From Sphingopyxis sp. (GTDB lineage: Bacteria; Pseudomonadota; Alphaproteobacteria; Sphingomonadales; Sphingomonadaceae): a stretch of 6,461 bases of DNA. Location: assembly GCA_013911715.1 (NCBI GenBank), contig JACEST010000113.1, forward strand, positions 1 through 6,461, written 5' to 3'. Every line of letters starts with the position of its first letter. The first letter of the stretch is position 1. The notes below the pieces were generated by a model, which worked only from the letters and a program-made list of their open reading frames with translations, had not been told where the DNA came from and searched no databases. The position numbers and the translations under genes are program-made. Shown piece by piece: positions 1 through 5,325 of this stretch.

Positions 1-403
1 TGTCGATACCCGCCTCGCGGTCGCTCGCGACGCGCGCGCGCAGCATGGTGCGCAGCAGGGTCGCACCCGGCACCGGCGCCAGCCGCCACCAGCCAGCGGC
101 ATCCGCGCCATCGTCGACCAACGCCCCGCCGCGCAGGCTGGCGATCAGCACCGGCCCCGGCTCGGCGGCAACGACATCGGCCAAACCACTGCGCCATTGG
201 TTGAGGTCGACCGCAACGGTGGGCACCAGGCTCTCATTCTGCCCGGGCAGGTCGGGCAACAGCGAGGCGACCCCCCGGTCGGCCAGCGCGCGCATGGTTT
301 GCACCAGTGTCCGCCGCAGCCGGTTGGCCTCTTCGAACAGGGGTGGCACGATCAGCACGCGCGGGTCGCTGCCCTCGGGCCCATGGCGCAGCAACTGTTC
401 CAT
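1..403 (-). CDS. Alpha/beta-hydrolase-like protein, exosortase A-associated 'hydrolase 2' type (C-terminus off the left edge)
   Basis: The reverse strand is open from the ATG at 403-401 to base 1, giving the first 134 residues of a longer protein. The start lies 8 bases after the ACP stop codon, so it is probably the third gene of the leftward operon; no strong ribosome binding site is visible. Residues 16-25 (VLIVPPLFEE) followed by ANRLRR at 26-31 resemble the N-terminal strand and 'PPFxEExNxxRR' segment that I associate with the alpha/beta-hydrolase group called exosortase A system-associated hydrolase 2. DLPG (51-54) follows, then a strand leading to ASLRGG (88-93) where the nucleophile elbow is expected. 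That elbow reads S-L-R-G-G rather than G-x-S-x-G, so a catalytic serine is not obvious and the protein may not be a classical esterase. The rest of the fold, including any catalytic His, is outside the window. The substrate is unknown. The superfamily call is fairly sure and the subgroup less so. Confidence 0.72.
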   Translation of the reverse strand, partial: MEQLLRHGPEGSDPRVLIVPPLFEEANRLRRTLVQTMRALADRGVASLLPDLPGQNESLVPTVAVDLNQWRSGLADVVAAEPGPVLIASLRGGALVDDGADAAGWWRLAPVPGATLLRTMLRARVASDREAGID

Positions 404-411
404 CGGCCGCG

Positions 412-678
412 TCAGCCCGCCTGTTTGGCGCGGCAAAAGGCGAGCAGGCTGCCAAAGGTTGCGAACAGTTCGCCATCGACTTCGTCATCGTCGATGATGA
501 TGCCCAGCCGGTCTTCCAGTTCGGTCAACACCGTGCCGACCGCCATCGAATCAAATTCGGGCAGCGCGCCGAACAATTCGCTGGCCTCGGTCAGCGCGGT
601 GGCGCGCGCTTCGCCGAGCCCCAGCACGTCGGCCATAACGGCGCGCAATATCATCTCGCTTTGATCCATCGTCCTCAT
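412..678 (-). CDS. Acyl carrier protein of the exosortase A-associated cassette
   Basis: This acidic protein of 88 residues has the size and pattern of a stand-alone acyl/peptidyl carrier protein. The attachment motif is EFDSMAV (41-47), with Ser44 as the expected 4'-phosphopantetheine site; the usual carrier-protein form is DSL, here DSM. A helix II-like stretch (VLTELEDRLGI, 50-60) and an acidic run (IDDDEVD, 62-68) follow, as in carrier proteins. It would hold an acyl or aminoacyl thioester in the cytoplasm for the neighbouring enzymes. The ATG at 678 overlaps the stop codon of the upstream acyltransferase gene as ATGA, which implies translational coupling. A second in-frame ATG at 669 gives 85 residues and a more typical carrier-protein N-terminus (MDQSE). 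It is preceded by GAGG, but only 3 bases away, so the exact start is open. A matching AMP-forming ligase lies across the divergent gap. The carrier call is strong; the cargo is unknown. Confidence 0.9.
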   Translation of the reverse strand: MRTMDQSEMILRAVMADVLGLGEARATALTEASELFGALPEFDSMAVGTVLTELEDRLGIIIDDDEVDGELFATFGSLLAFCRAKQAG

Positions 679-1697
679 CTATTCCGCTGTTGGCGCCAAT
701 CGGCGAGAGTGGCCTTCATGGCCGGACCCCATGCGGCGACCCGCGCGGGATTGAAAGCGTCGATCCGCCACAATTTGCTGTGCCGGTTCATCCAGTCGCG
801 CTTATACCGGTCATTGCCGGTGCCGAAATCGACGCGGCGCACACGGTCCTCGGTGATGACATGGCGGAACATGGCGGCGGTCAGCAATGTGCCGGGCGAC
901 GCGCGCAAATTGTCCTCGACATGCGCCAGCTTGTGGATGAAGGCAGCGCCATTTTCGACCGTCCACCACTGCGCGGCCACCGGCGCGCCGTCGATCCGCG
1001 CGAGGCCCAGTCGCAGCCGTCCTGCGGCCCCCTCGGCTTCGGCAAAGGCGCGCAGCAGCGCCGCATTGCCCTCTTCGGGTTTCCAGCTTGCGGCATAGAT
1101 GCGCTGATATTCGGCCCACAAGGCAGTGTCGAAGCGGTCGGCAATGCTGATCGCCACCACCTGTTTTTTGGCCTTGCGCGCGACGGTATTGCGCAGCTCG
1201 CCGGGGCGCGTCGCCCACCAACTGTCATAATCCATGCCGTCCAGTTCCAGCCAATGGCTGTCACCGGCGGCATGCGCGCTGACCCACCAGCCGGCATCTT
1301 TCAATGCCGAGCGCAGCATCGCGCAGGACCCGTCCTGTTCGGGCACCGGATACAGCGTCAGCCGCGCCGCCTTGCGTTTCAGCACCGCGCACAAATCGGT
1401 CAGTGCCAGCAGTTGCGCGGCGGCATCGCGCGCGCCGCTGAACTGCGGGCGGTGCACAAAGCTATACCAGTTGGCCAGGCTGACGCGGACGCCAGGTTTT
1501 TCCTCGACCAGCGGCAACCATGCAGCAGCGCGTTCGGACTGGCCAAAGGCGTCAGCGCGCGGCAATTGCCGGAAATGCAGGGCCGCGAGCCGGTCAAACC
1601 AGTCGGCGCGGTCGAACGGCCCGGCGACCCCCAGCGGCAATGCCGATGGGCGCGCGCCAAGCGCGGCGTTAGCCTGATCTTCACCGTTCCAGCCCAT
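675..1697 (-). CDS. GNAT/FemAB-like acyltransferase, exosortase A cluster type
   Basis: This protein of 340 residues is soluble, with no signal peptide or membrane segment. The C-terminal half looks like the GNAT-fold domain of the CelD/BcsL/FemAB group (Acetyltransf_6). A basic stretch, RNTVARKAKK (169-178), is followed by YAASWKPEEG (201-210), GRLRLGLARIDGAPVAAQWW (226-245), FIHKLAHVEDNLRASPGTLL (253-272) and VDFGTGNDRYKRDWM (289-303). The conserved D-F-x-T-G-x-D-x-Y-K-x-x-W block is typical of this group. The N-terminal half (about 30-150) is the degenerate partner domain. Relatives move acyl or aminoacyl groups onto amines. The tight coupling to the ACP gene (ATGA overlap) makes an acyl-ACP donor plausible, as with LuxI-type and N-acyl amino acid synthases, but this is inference. 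The start at 1697 has no clear ribosome binding site. It is first in the leftward operon and divergent from the ligase gene. The acceptor could be a sugar amine, an amino acid or a protein. Confidence 0.85.
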   Translation of the reverse strand: MGWNGEDQANAALGARPSALPLGVAGPFDRADWFDRLAALHFRQLPRADAFGQSERAAAWLPLVEEKPGVRVSLANWYSFVHRPQFSGARDAAAQLLALTDLCAVLKRKAARLTLYPVPEQDGSCAMLRSALKDAGWWVSAHAAGDSHWLELDGMDYDSWWATRPGELRNTVARKAKKQVVAISIADRFDTALWAEYQRIYAASWKPEEGNAALLRAFAEAEGAAGRLRLGLARIDGAPVAAQWWTVENGAAFIHKLAHVEDNLRASPGTLLTAAMFRHVITEDRVRRVDFGTGNDRYKRDWMNRHSKLWRIDAFNPARVAAWGPAMKATLADWRQQRNR

Positions 1698-1734
1698 AGT
1701 CCGACGCCATTATCATGCAGGTTCCTAACAGCCG
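1698..1734. promoter_or_regulatory. Short divergent intergenic region, probable two-way promoter
   Basis: Only 37 bases separate the starts of two divergent operons, so the control signals for both must lie here or inside the coding ends. The stretch is less GC-rich than the surrounding genes. On the minus strand it contains GATAAT (1714-1709), five of six bases of a -10 hexamer. On the plus strand the overlapping TATCAT (1711-1716) is a weaker -10 candidate. No good -35 hexamer sits 16-18 bases upstream of either, so alternative sigma factors or activators are possible. If the -10 guesses were right, both mRNAs would have very short leaders, which would fit the lack of a clear Shine-Dalgarno sequence before either start. 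Placement is a guess. Confidence 0.35.
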
Positions 1735-3249
1735 ATGACCATGCCGCCGTCGCGTCCAATCGATCATTTGCCATGCTGCGGCGCGTCCGATTCGCCCGCT
1801 TTGCTGTTGGGCGATGCAGTGATGGATTATGCCGCGCTCGAGGCCGGGGTGGCGCGGCTGGCCGCATGGCTGAGCGCGCAATTGCCAGATGCGGGCGCCC
1901 GCGTCGCCAGCTGGACCGCCAAGAATCGCCTCGCCTGCTTGCTGCCGCTGGCGGCGGCGCGCGCGGGGTTGGTGCATGTTCCCATCAACCCGCTGCTCAA
2001 GGGTGCACAGGCCGACCATATCCTGGCCGACAGTGGTGCGGCGCTGGTGCTGACCAACGCGGCGCGCGCGGCCACGCTGGCACCGCAAAGCGCTTGCCGG
2101 ATCGTTGATTTGACAAAGGCCGATGCGGCGATCGACGGCTTTGACAGCGCGCTGCCACCATCGCGCGCTGACCCCGATATGCTTGCCGCGATCCTTTATA
2201 CCAGCGGCTCGACCGGTCGGCCCAAGGGCGTGATGCTCAGCCATGCCAATTTGTGGCTGGGGGCCGAAAGCGTTGCCGGTTATCTCCATCTCGGCCGCGC
2301 CGACCGCGTGCTCGCACTGCTGCCTTTCGCCTTCGATTATGGCCAGAACCAACTGCTGTCGGCATGGCACGCCGGGGCCAGCGTCGCGCCGCTCGATTAT
2401 CTTACCGCGCGCGATGTTGTCCGCGCGGTCAGTCGCCATCGCCCCTCTACGCTTGCGGGCGTGCCGCCGCTCTGGTTGCAACTGGCCGAGGCCGACTGGC
2501 CCGCCGATGTTGCCCGCCACCTCAAACGCCTGACCAACAGCGGCGGCGCGCTGACCCCGGCGCTGATTTACCGGCTGCGCACAACCTTCCCGGCGGCGGC
2601 GATCTGGCCGATGTACGGGTTGACCGAGGCGTTTCGCTCGACCTTTCTGCCGCCGGAACTGGTCGCGGCGCACCCGACCTCGATGGGCCGCGCCATTCCG
2701 CACGCCGAAATCCTCGTCTGCCGCGCGGACGGCAATTTGTGTGATGCCGATGAACCCGGCGAGCTGGTGCATTGCGGCCCGCTCGTAGCGCAGGGCTATT
2801 GGCAGGACGCCGAACGCACGGCGCAGCGGTTCCGCCCCGCGCCCTCTGCGTCCAAATATGGCGGCACAGCGGTTTGGTCGGGCGACACCGTGCGCCGCGA
2901 TACCCGGGGCCTGCTTTATTTTGTCGGGCGCGACGATGCGATGATCAAGACCGCCGGCAACCGCGTCAGCCCCAGCGAGATCGAGGATGCCGCGATCGCC
3001 ACCGGGCTGGCCAGCGAGGCCGTGGCGTTTGGCATCCCCGACGACCGGCTTGGGGCCGCGATTATCCTGGTGGTGCGCGGCGACGGCGCTGCTGCCGATG
3101 CGCTCGCCTCAGCCTTGCGCGCTGCTTTGCCCAACTTCATGCAGCCGCGCAGTATCATTTGGCGGCACGATCTGCCGACGGGTGCCAATGGCAAGCTCGA
3201 CCGCACGGCCATCGCGCGCGACTGGCAGCAGGCAGAGGTGGCGGCGTGA
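1735..3249 (+). CDS. Acyl-CoA ligase (AMP-forming), exosortase A system-associated
   Basis: This 504-residue protein has a full-length adenylate-forming (ANL) fold. It should activate a carboxylic acid with ATP to an acyl-AMP and pass it to a thiol: CoA, or more likely here the phosphopantetheine of the ACP encoded across the divergent gap. Visible core motifs are the P-loop YTSGSTGRPKG (155-165), PMYGLTEAFRS (292-302), the ribose-binding SGDTVRRD (382-389), the hinge region GRDDAMIKTAGNRVSPSEIE (398-417) and the C-terminal catalytic lysine in PTGANGKLDR (481-490, Lys487). MYGLTEAFRSTFLPPE is the signature I associate with the exosortase A-associated ligase family. No membrane segment is present. 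An in-frame TAA nine bases upstream (1726-1728) rules out an earlier start. ATG codons at 1735 and 1741 are both possible and neither has a clear ribosome binding site. The decarboxylase gene overlaps its end. The family is confident; the substrate acid is unknown. Confidence 0.93.
   Translation: MTMPPSRPIDHLPCCGASDSPALLLGDAVMDYAALEAGVARLAAWLSAQLPDAGARVASWTAKNRLACLLPLAAARAGLVHVPINPLLKGAQADHILADSGAALVLTNAARAATLAPQSACRIVDLTKADAAIDGFDSALPPSRADPDMLAAILYTSGSTGRPKGVMLSHANLWLGAESVAGYLHLGRADRVLALLPFAFDYGQNQLLSAWHAGASVAPLDYLTARDVVRAVSRHRPSTLAGVPPLWLQLAEADWPADVARHLKRLTNSGGALTPALIYRLRTTFPAAAIWPMYGLTEAFRSTFLPPELVAAHPTSMGRAIPHAEILVCRADGNLCDADEPGELVHCGPLVAQGYWQDAERTAQRFRPAPSASKYGGTAVWSGDTVRRDTRGLLYFVGRDDAMIKTAGNRVSPSEIEDAAIATGLASEAVAFGIPDDRLGAAIILVVRGDGAAADALASALRAALPNFMQPRSIIWRHDLPTGANGKLDRTAIARDWQQAEVAA
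3235..3238 (+). promoter_or_regulatory. Ribosome binding site deciding the decarboxylase start
   Basis: GAGG, within AGAGGTG inside the end of the ligase gene, lies 7 bases before the GTG at 3246 and 16 bases before the next in-frame ATG at 3255. The spacing favours the GTG start, which also gives a GTGA stop/start overlap with the ligase. Confidence 0.6.
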
Positions 3250-4475
3250 AACCGATGGGCACCATCCCGCCGGGCTGGGTCGCCGATGCGGGCGGCATGT
3301 TGCTCGTCGGCGGACAGCGCGCCGACAAGCTGGTCCGCGTCGCGGGTGACACCCCGCTGTTTCTCTATGACCGTGCGATGCTGACCGCGCGGGTCGAATC
3401 CCTGCGCGCGGCAATGCCGCCGGGGCTGTCGATCCATTATGCGATGAAGGCCAACCCTTTCGCACCCCTGCTCACCCATATGGCGACGCTGGTTGACGGG
3501 ATCGACATCGCCTCGGCCGGCGAAATGCACCAGGCGATTGCCGCCGGGATGGTACCGCAGCACATCAGCTTTGCCGGTCCCGGCAAACGCGACCGCGAAC
3601 TGCGCGCCGCGATCATGAGCGGGATTACCATCAACCTTGAATCGGCGGGCGAAGCAGCGCGCGCGCTGCACATCGCGCACCAGCTCGGCACGCGCCCGCG
3701 CCTCGCCGTGCGCGTCAATCCCAGCTTTGACCTTAAAGGATCGGGCATGAAGATGGGGGGCGGAGCCAAGGCCTTTGGTATCGACGCCTATGCCGTGCCC
3801 GCCCTGGTGCGCGAATTGATCGCCGCTGGCATCGATTGGCAGGGTTTTCATATTTTCGCCGGATCACAGGCACTTGATGCTGCCGCTATCATCGAAACCC
3901 AGACCGCGACGGTTGCGCTTGCGGCGCAGCTGGCCGATGCCATCGGCACTGAGCCGCCGCTCGTCAATCTCGGCGGCGGCTTCGGCGTGCCCTATTTTCC
4001 GGGTGACGTGCCGGTCGACATAAGCGCGATTGGCGCGGCGCTGGCCGCGACGCTCGACGCGCGCCCCGACAGTCTGGCGGACAGCCGCTTCGCCATCGAA
4101 CTCGGCCGCTGGCTGATCGCCGAAGCCGGCGTTTATCTCTGCCGCATTGTCGACCGCAAAGTCAGCCATGGCGAAGTGTTCCTGGTCACCGACGGCGGGC
4201 TCCACCATCAACTCGCCGCAAGCGGCAATTTCGGCACGGTGGTGCGACGCAACTATCCGCTCTGCATCGCGAACCGCATGAATGACGGCGCGGCTGAGGT
4301 GGCCTCGGTGGTCGGTTGTTTGTGCACGCCGCTCGACCGGCTGGGTGACCAGCTCCACCTGCCGCGCGCCGAAGTGGGCGATCTGGTCGCCGTTTTCATG
4401 GCCGGAGCCTATGGCGCAACCGCCAGTCCTTCATCTTTCCTCGGTCACGGTCCCGCTTTGGAACGGCTTGTCTAA
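3246..4475 (+). CDS. PLP-dependent decarboxylase (fold type III), exosortase A system-associated
   Basis: This 409-residue enzyme belongs to the ornithine/DAP/arginine decarboxylase 2 class: an alanine racemase-like barrel, then a C-terminal beta domain. Seen are the PLP lysine in IHYAMKANP (63-71, Lys68), the cofactor-stacking His202 in GFHIFAGSQ (200-208), the phosphate loop NLGGGFG (241-247), ELGR (285-288, usually EPGR in DAP decarboxylase) and the C-terminal active-site elements CTPLD (360-364, Cys360 and Asp364) and GAYG (387-390, Tyr389). In DAP decarboxylase the corresponding C-x-x-x-D motif reads CESGD and its Glu contacts the distal amine. Thr361 here suggests a substrate that is not a diamino acid. 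The family would remove a carboxylate as CO2 to leave an amine, either on a free amino acid or on one bound to the ACP. The longer reading frame upstream of 3246 is out of frame with the ligase and not believable as protein; GTG 3246 has a good ribosome binding site. The family is confident; the substrate is unknown. Confidence 0.93.
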   Translation: MKPMGTIPPGWVADAGGMLLVGGQRADKLVRVAGDTPLFLYDRAMLTARVESLRAAMPPGLSIHYAMKANPFAPLLTHMATLVDGIDIASAGEMHQAIAAGMVPQHISFAGPGKRDRELRAAIMSGITINLESAGEAARALHIAHQLGTRPRLAVRVNPSFDLKGSGMKMGGGAKAFGIDAYAVPALVRELIAAGIDWQGFHIFAGSQALDAAAIIETQTATVALAAQLADAIGTEPPLVNLGGGFGVPYFPGDVPVDISAIGAALAATLDARPDSLADSRFAIELGRWLIAEAGVYLCRIVDRKVSHGEVFLVTDGGLHHQLAASGNFGTVVRRNYPLCIANRMNDGAAEVASVVGCLCTPLDRLGDQLHLPRAEVGDLVAVFMAGAYGATASPSSFLGHGPALERLV

Positions 4476-4622
4476 CACAGGTTAATATTGCCGGTTTTCA
4501 GCCATTTTTATTGTACCGACCGGGCCATTACTAACCCTATCTTCACCAATAATCGCCAAGGGTTGACGCTGACGCTTTGTCTGTGCGCGGTGCCTTGCCC
4601 GCCGTTGCACTTGCAAGGCGAG
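4476..4622. promoter_or_regulatory. Intergenic leader before the export genes, probable promoter region
   Basis: This 147-base gap is the longest in the window. Its first part (about 4476-4560) is clearly AT-richer than the genes around it, as expected of a promoter region. Fragments such as TTGTAC (4511-4516), AATAAT (4548-4553) and TTGACG (4563-4568) resemble promoter hexamers, but no pair has acceptable spacing, so no start site is proposed. No convincing GC stem with a T-run terminator is present after the decarboxylase stop. The reading frame of the export gene is open back to an ATG at 4488, but the added residues do not resemble the family's N-terminus, so I treat this stretch as noncoding. 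Confidence 0.45.
4592..4619 (+). promoter_or_regulatory. Inverted repeat covering the export gene's ribosome binding site
   Basis: GCCTTGC (4592-4598) and GCAAGGC (4613-4619) are perfect 7-base complements separated by 14 bases. The right arm contains AAGG (4615-4618), the best Shine-Dalgarno candidate for the ATG at 4623, so the folded mRNA would hide it. Regulation is inferred from position only; in GC-rich DNA a 7-base stem can arise by chance. Confidence 0.35.
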
Positions 4623-5297
4623 ATGGAAAGGCGAATGGTTATGGCGGCTATTTTTGCACTCGGCGCTGCGCGCGCTGTGCTGGTGGGGGGCATCGCGGCG
4701 CTCATGCTAACCGGCTGCGCGGCCAATCCCGGCGGATCGGCCCAGCTGCCTGCGGCCAATTTCGTGGGTGACCAGGAAGGGCCGGGCGATGAATATGTCA
4801 TCGGCCCGCTCGACGAGCTCAAGATTTTCGTGTGGCGCAATCCCGAACTCGGCGGCACGGTGCAGGTGCGGCCCGACGGGCGCATTACCACGCCGCTGAT
4901 TACCGACCTGCCCGCCGTCGGCAAGACGCCGACGATGCTGCAACAGGACATCAAGCTTCAGCTCAGTCAATATATCAACGATCCGATCGTCAGCGTGATT
5001 GTCACCAGCTTCAACAGCACTTTCTCACAGCAGGTGCGGGTGGTCGGCGCGACCGAGAAGCCCGCGTCGATCCCGTTCCGGGCGAATATGACCGTGCTCG
5101 ACGTGATGATCGCGGTCGGCGGCCTCAGCGAATTTGCGGCAGGCAATAAGGCGCGGCTCGTGCGCTACGAGCCCGGCACTGGCAAGCAGAGCGAATATGC
5201 GCTGCGCCTCGGCGACCTTATCAAGCGCGGCGACATCAAGGCCAATGTGCGGCTTCAGCCCGGCGACGTGATCATCATTCCCGAAAGCATGTTCTGA
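4623..5297 (+). CDS. Outer-membrane polysaccharide export lipoprotein (Wza-like), exosortase A system-associated
   Basis: This 224-residue lipoprotein should form or gate the outer-membrane exit for the EPS. The N-terminus has basic residues (Arg3, Arg4, Arg17), a hydrophobic core and the lipobox LTGC, with Cys32 as the acylated residue after signal peptidase II cleavage. YVIGPLDELKIFVW (58-71) through about residue 130 is the poly-export domain, including VRPDGRITTPLI (82-93). Residues from about 135 form an SLBB-like domain (VRVVGATEKPASIPFRAN, 138-155), and LQPGDVIIIPESMF (211-224) closes the protein. It is shorter than E. coli Wza, as expected for the PEP-CTERM-associated export family. 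The start is uncertain: ATG at 4623 has AAGG 4 bases upstream, ATG at 4641 has AAGG (4628-4631) 9 bases upstream and would still leave a signal peptide, and ATG 4635 lies between. It precedes the chain length determinant gene by 28 bases, so the two are probably co-transcribed. Confidence 0.93.
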   Translation: MERRMVMAAIFALGAARAVLVGGIAALMLTGCAANPGGSAQLPAANFVGDQEGPGDEYVIGPLDELKIFVWRNPELGGTVQVRPDGRITTPLITDLPAVGKTPTMLQQDIKLQLSQYINDPIVSVIVTSFNSTFSQQVRVVGATEKPASIPFRANMTVLDVMIAVGGLSEFAAGNKARLVRYEPGTGKQSEYALRLGDLIKRGDIKANVRLQPGDVIIIPESMF

Positions 5298-5325
5298 CCG
5301 TGGTGCGGCAGTTTGAAAGCAGAAA

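Noticed and set aside
690..2108. Open frame of 472 residues on the plus strand across the acyltransferase gene and into the ligase gene
   Set aside because: It covers two genes with clear family motifs in other frames and has no domain of its own.
1681..2772. Open frame of 363 residues on the minus strand opposite the ligase
   Set aside because: It is a composition shadow of the ligase gene, with Arg/Gln/Gly-rich text, no recognisable domain, and it crosses the divergent intergenic gap.
2772..3245. N-terminal extension of the decarboxylase frame
   Set aside because: It overlaps the ligase C-terminus, including its catalytic lysine region, in another frame, and the translated text is Arg-rich without family similarity; GTG 3246 has a good ribosome binding site.
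4476..4545. Rho-independent terminator after the decarboxylase
   Set aside because: There are T-rich stretches such as 4505-4512, but no stable GC stem directly before them.
4565..4576. Tandem GACGCT GACGCT repeat in the export leader
   Set aside because: Two copies of six bases are too short to separate from chance in GC-rich DNA.
4488..4622. N-terminal extension of the export protein by 45 residues
   Set aside because: It would bury the lipoprotein signal peptide far inside the protein, and the region is AT-rich and promoter-like.
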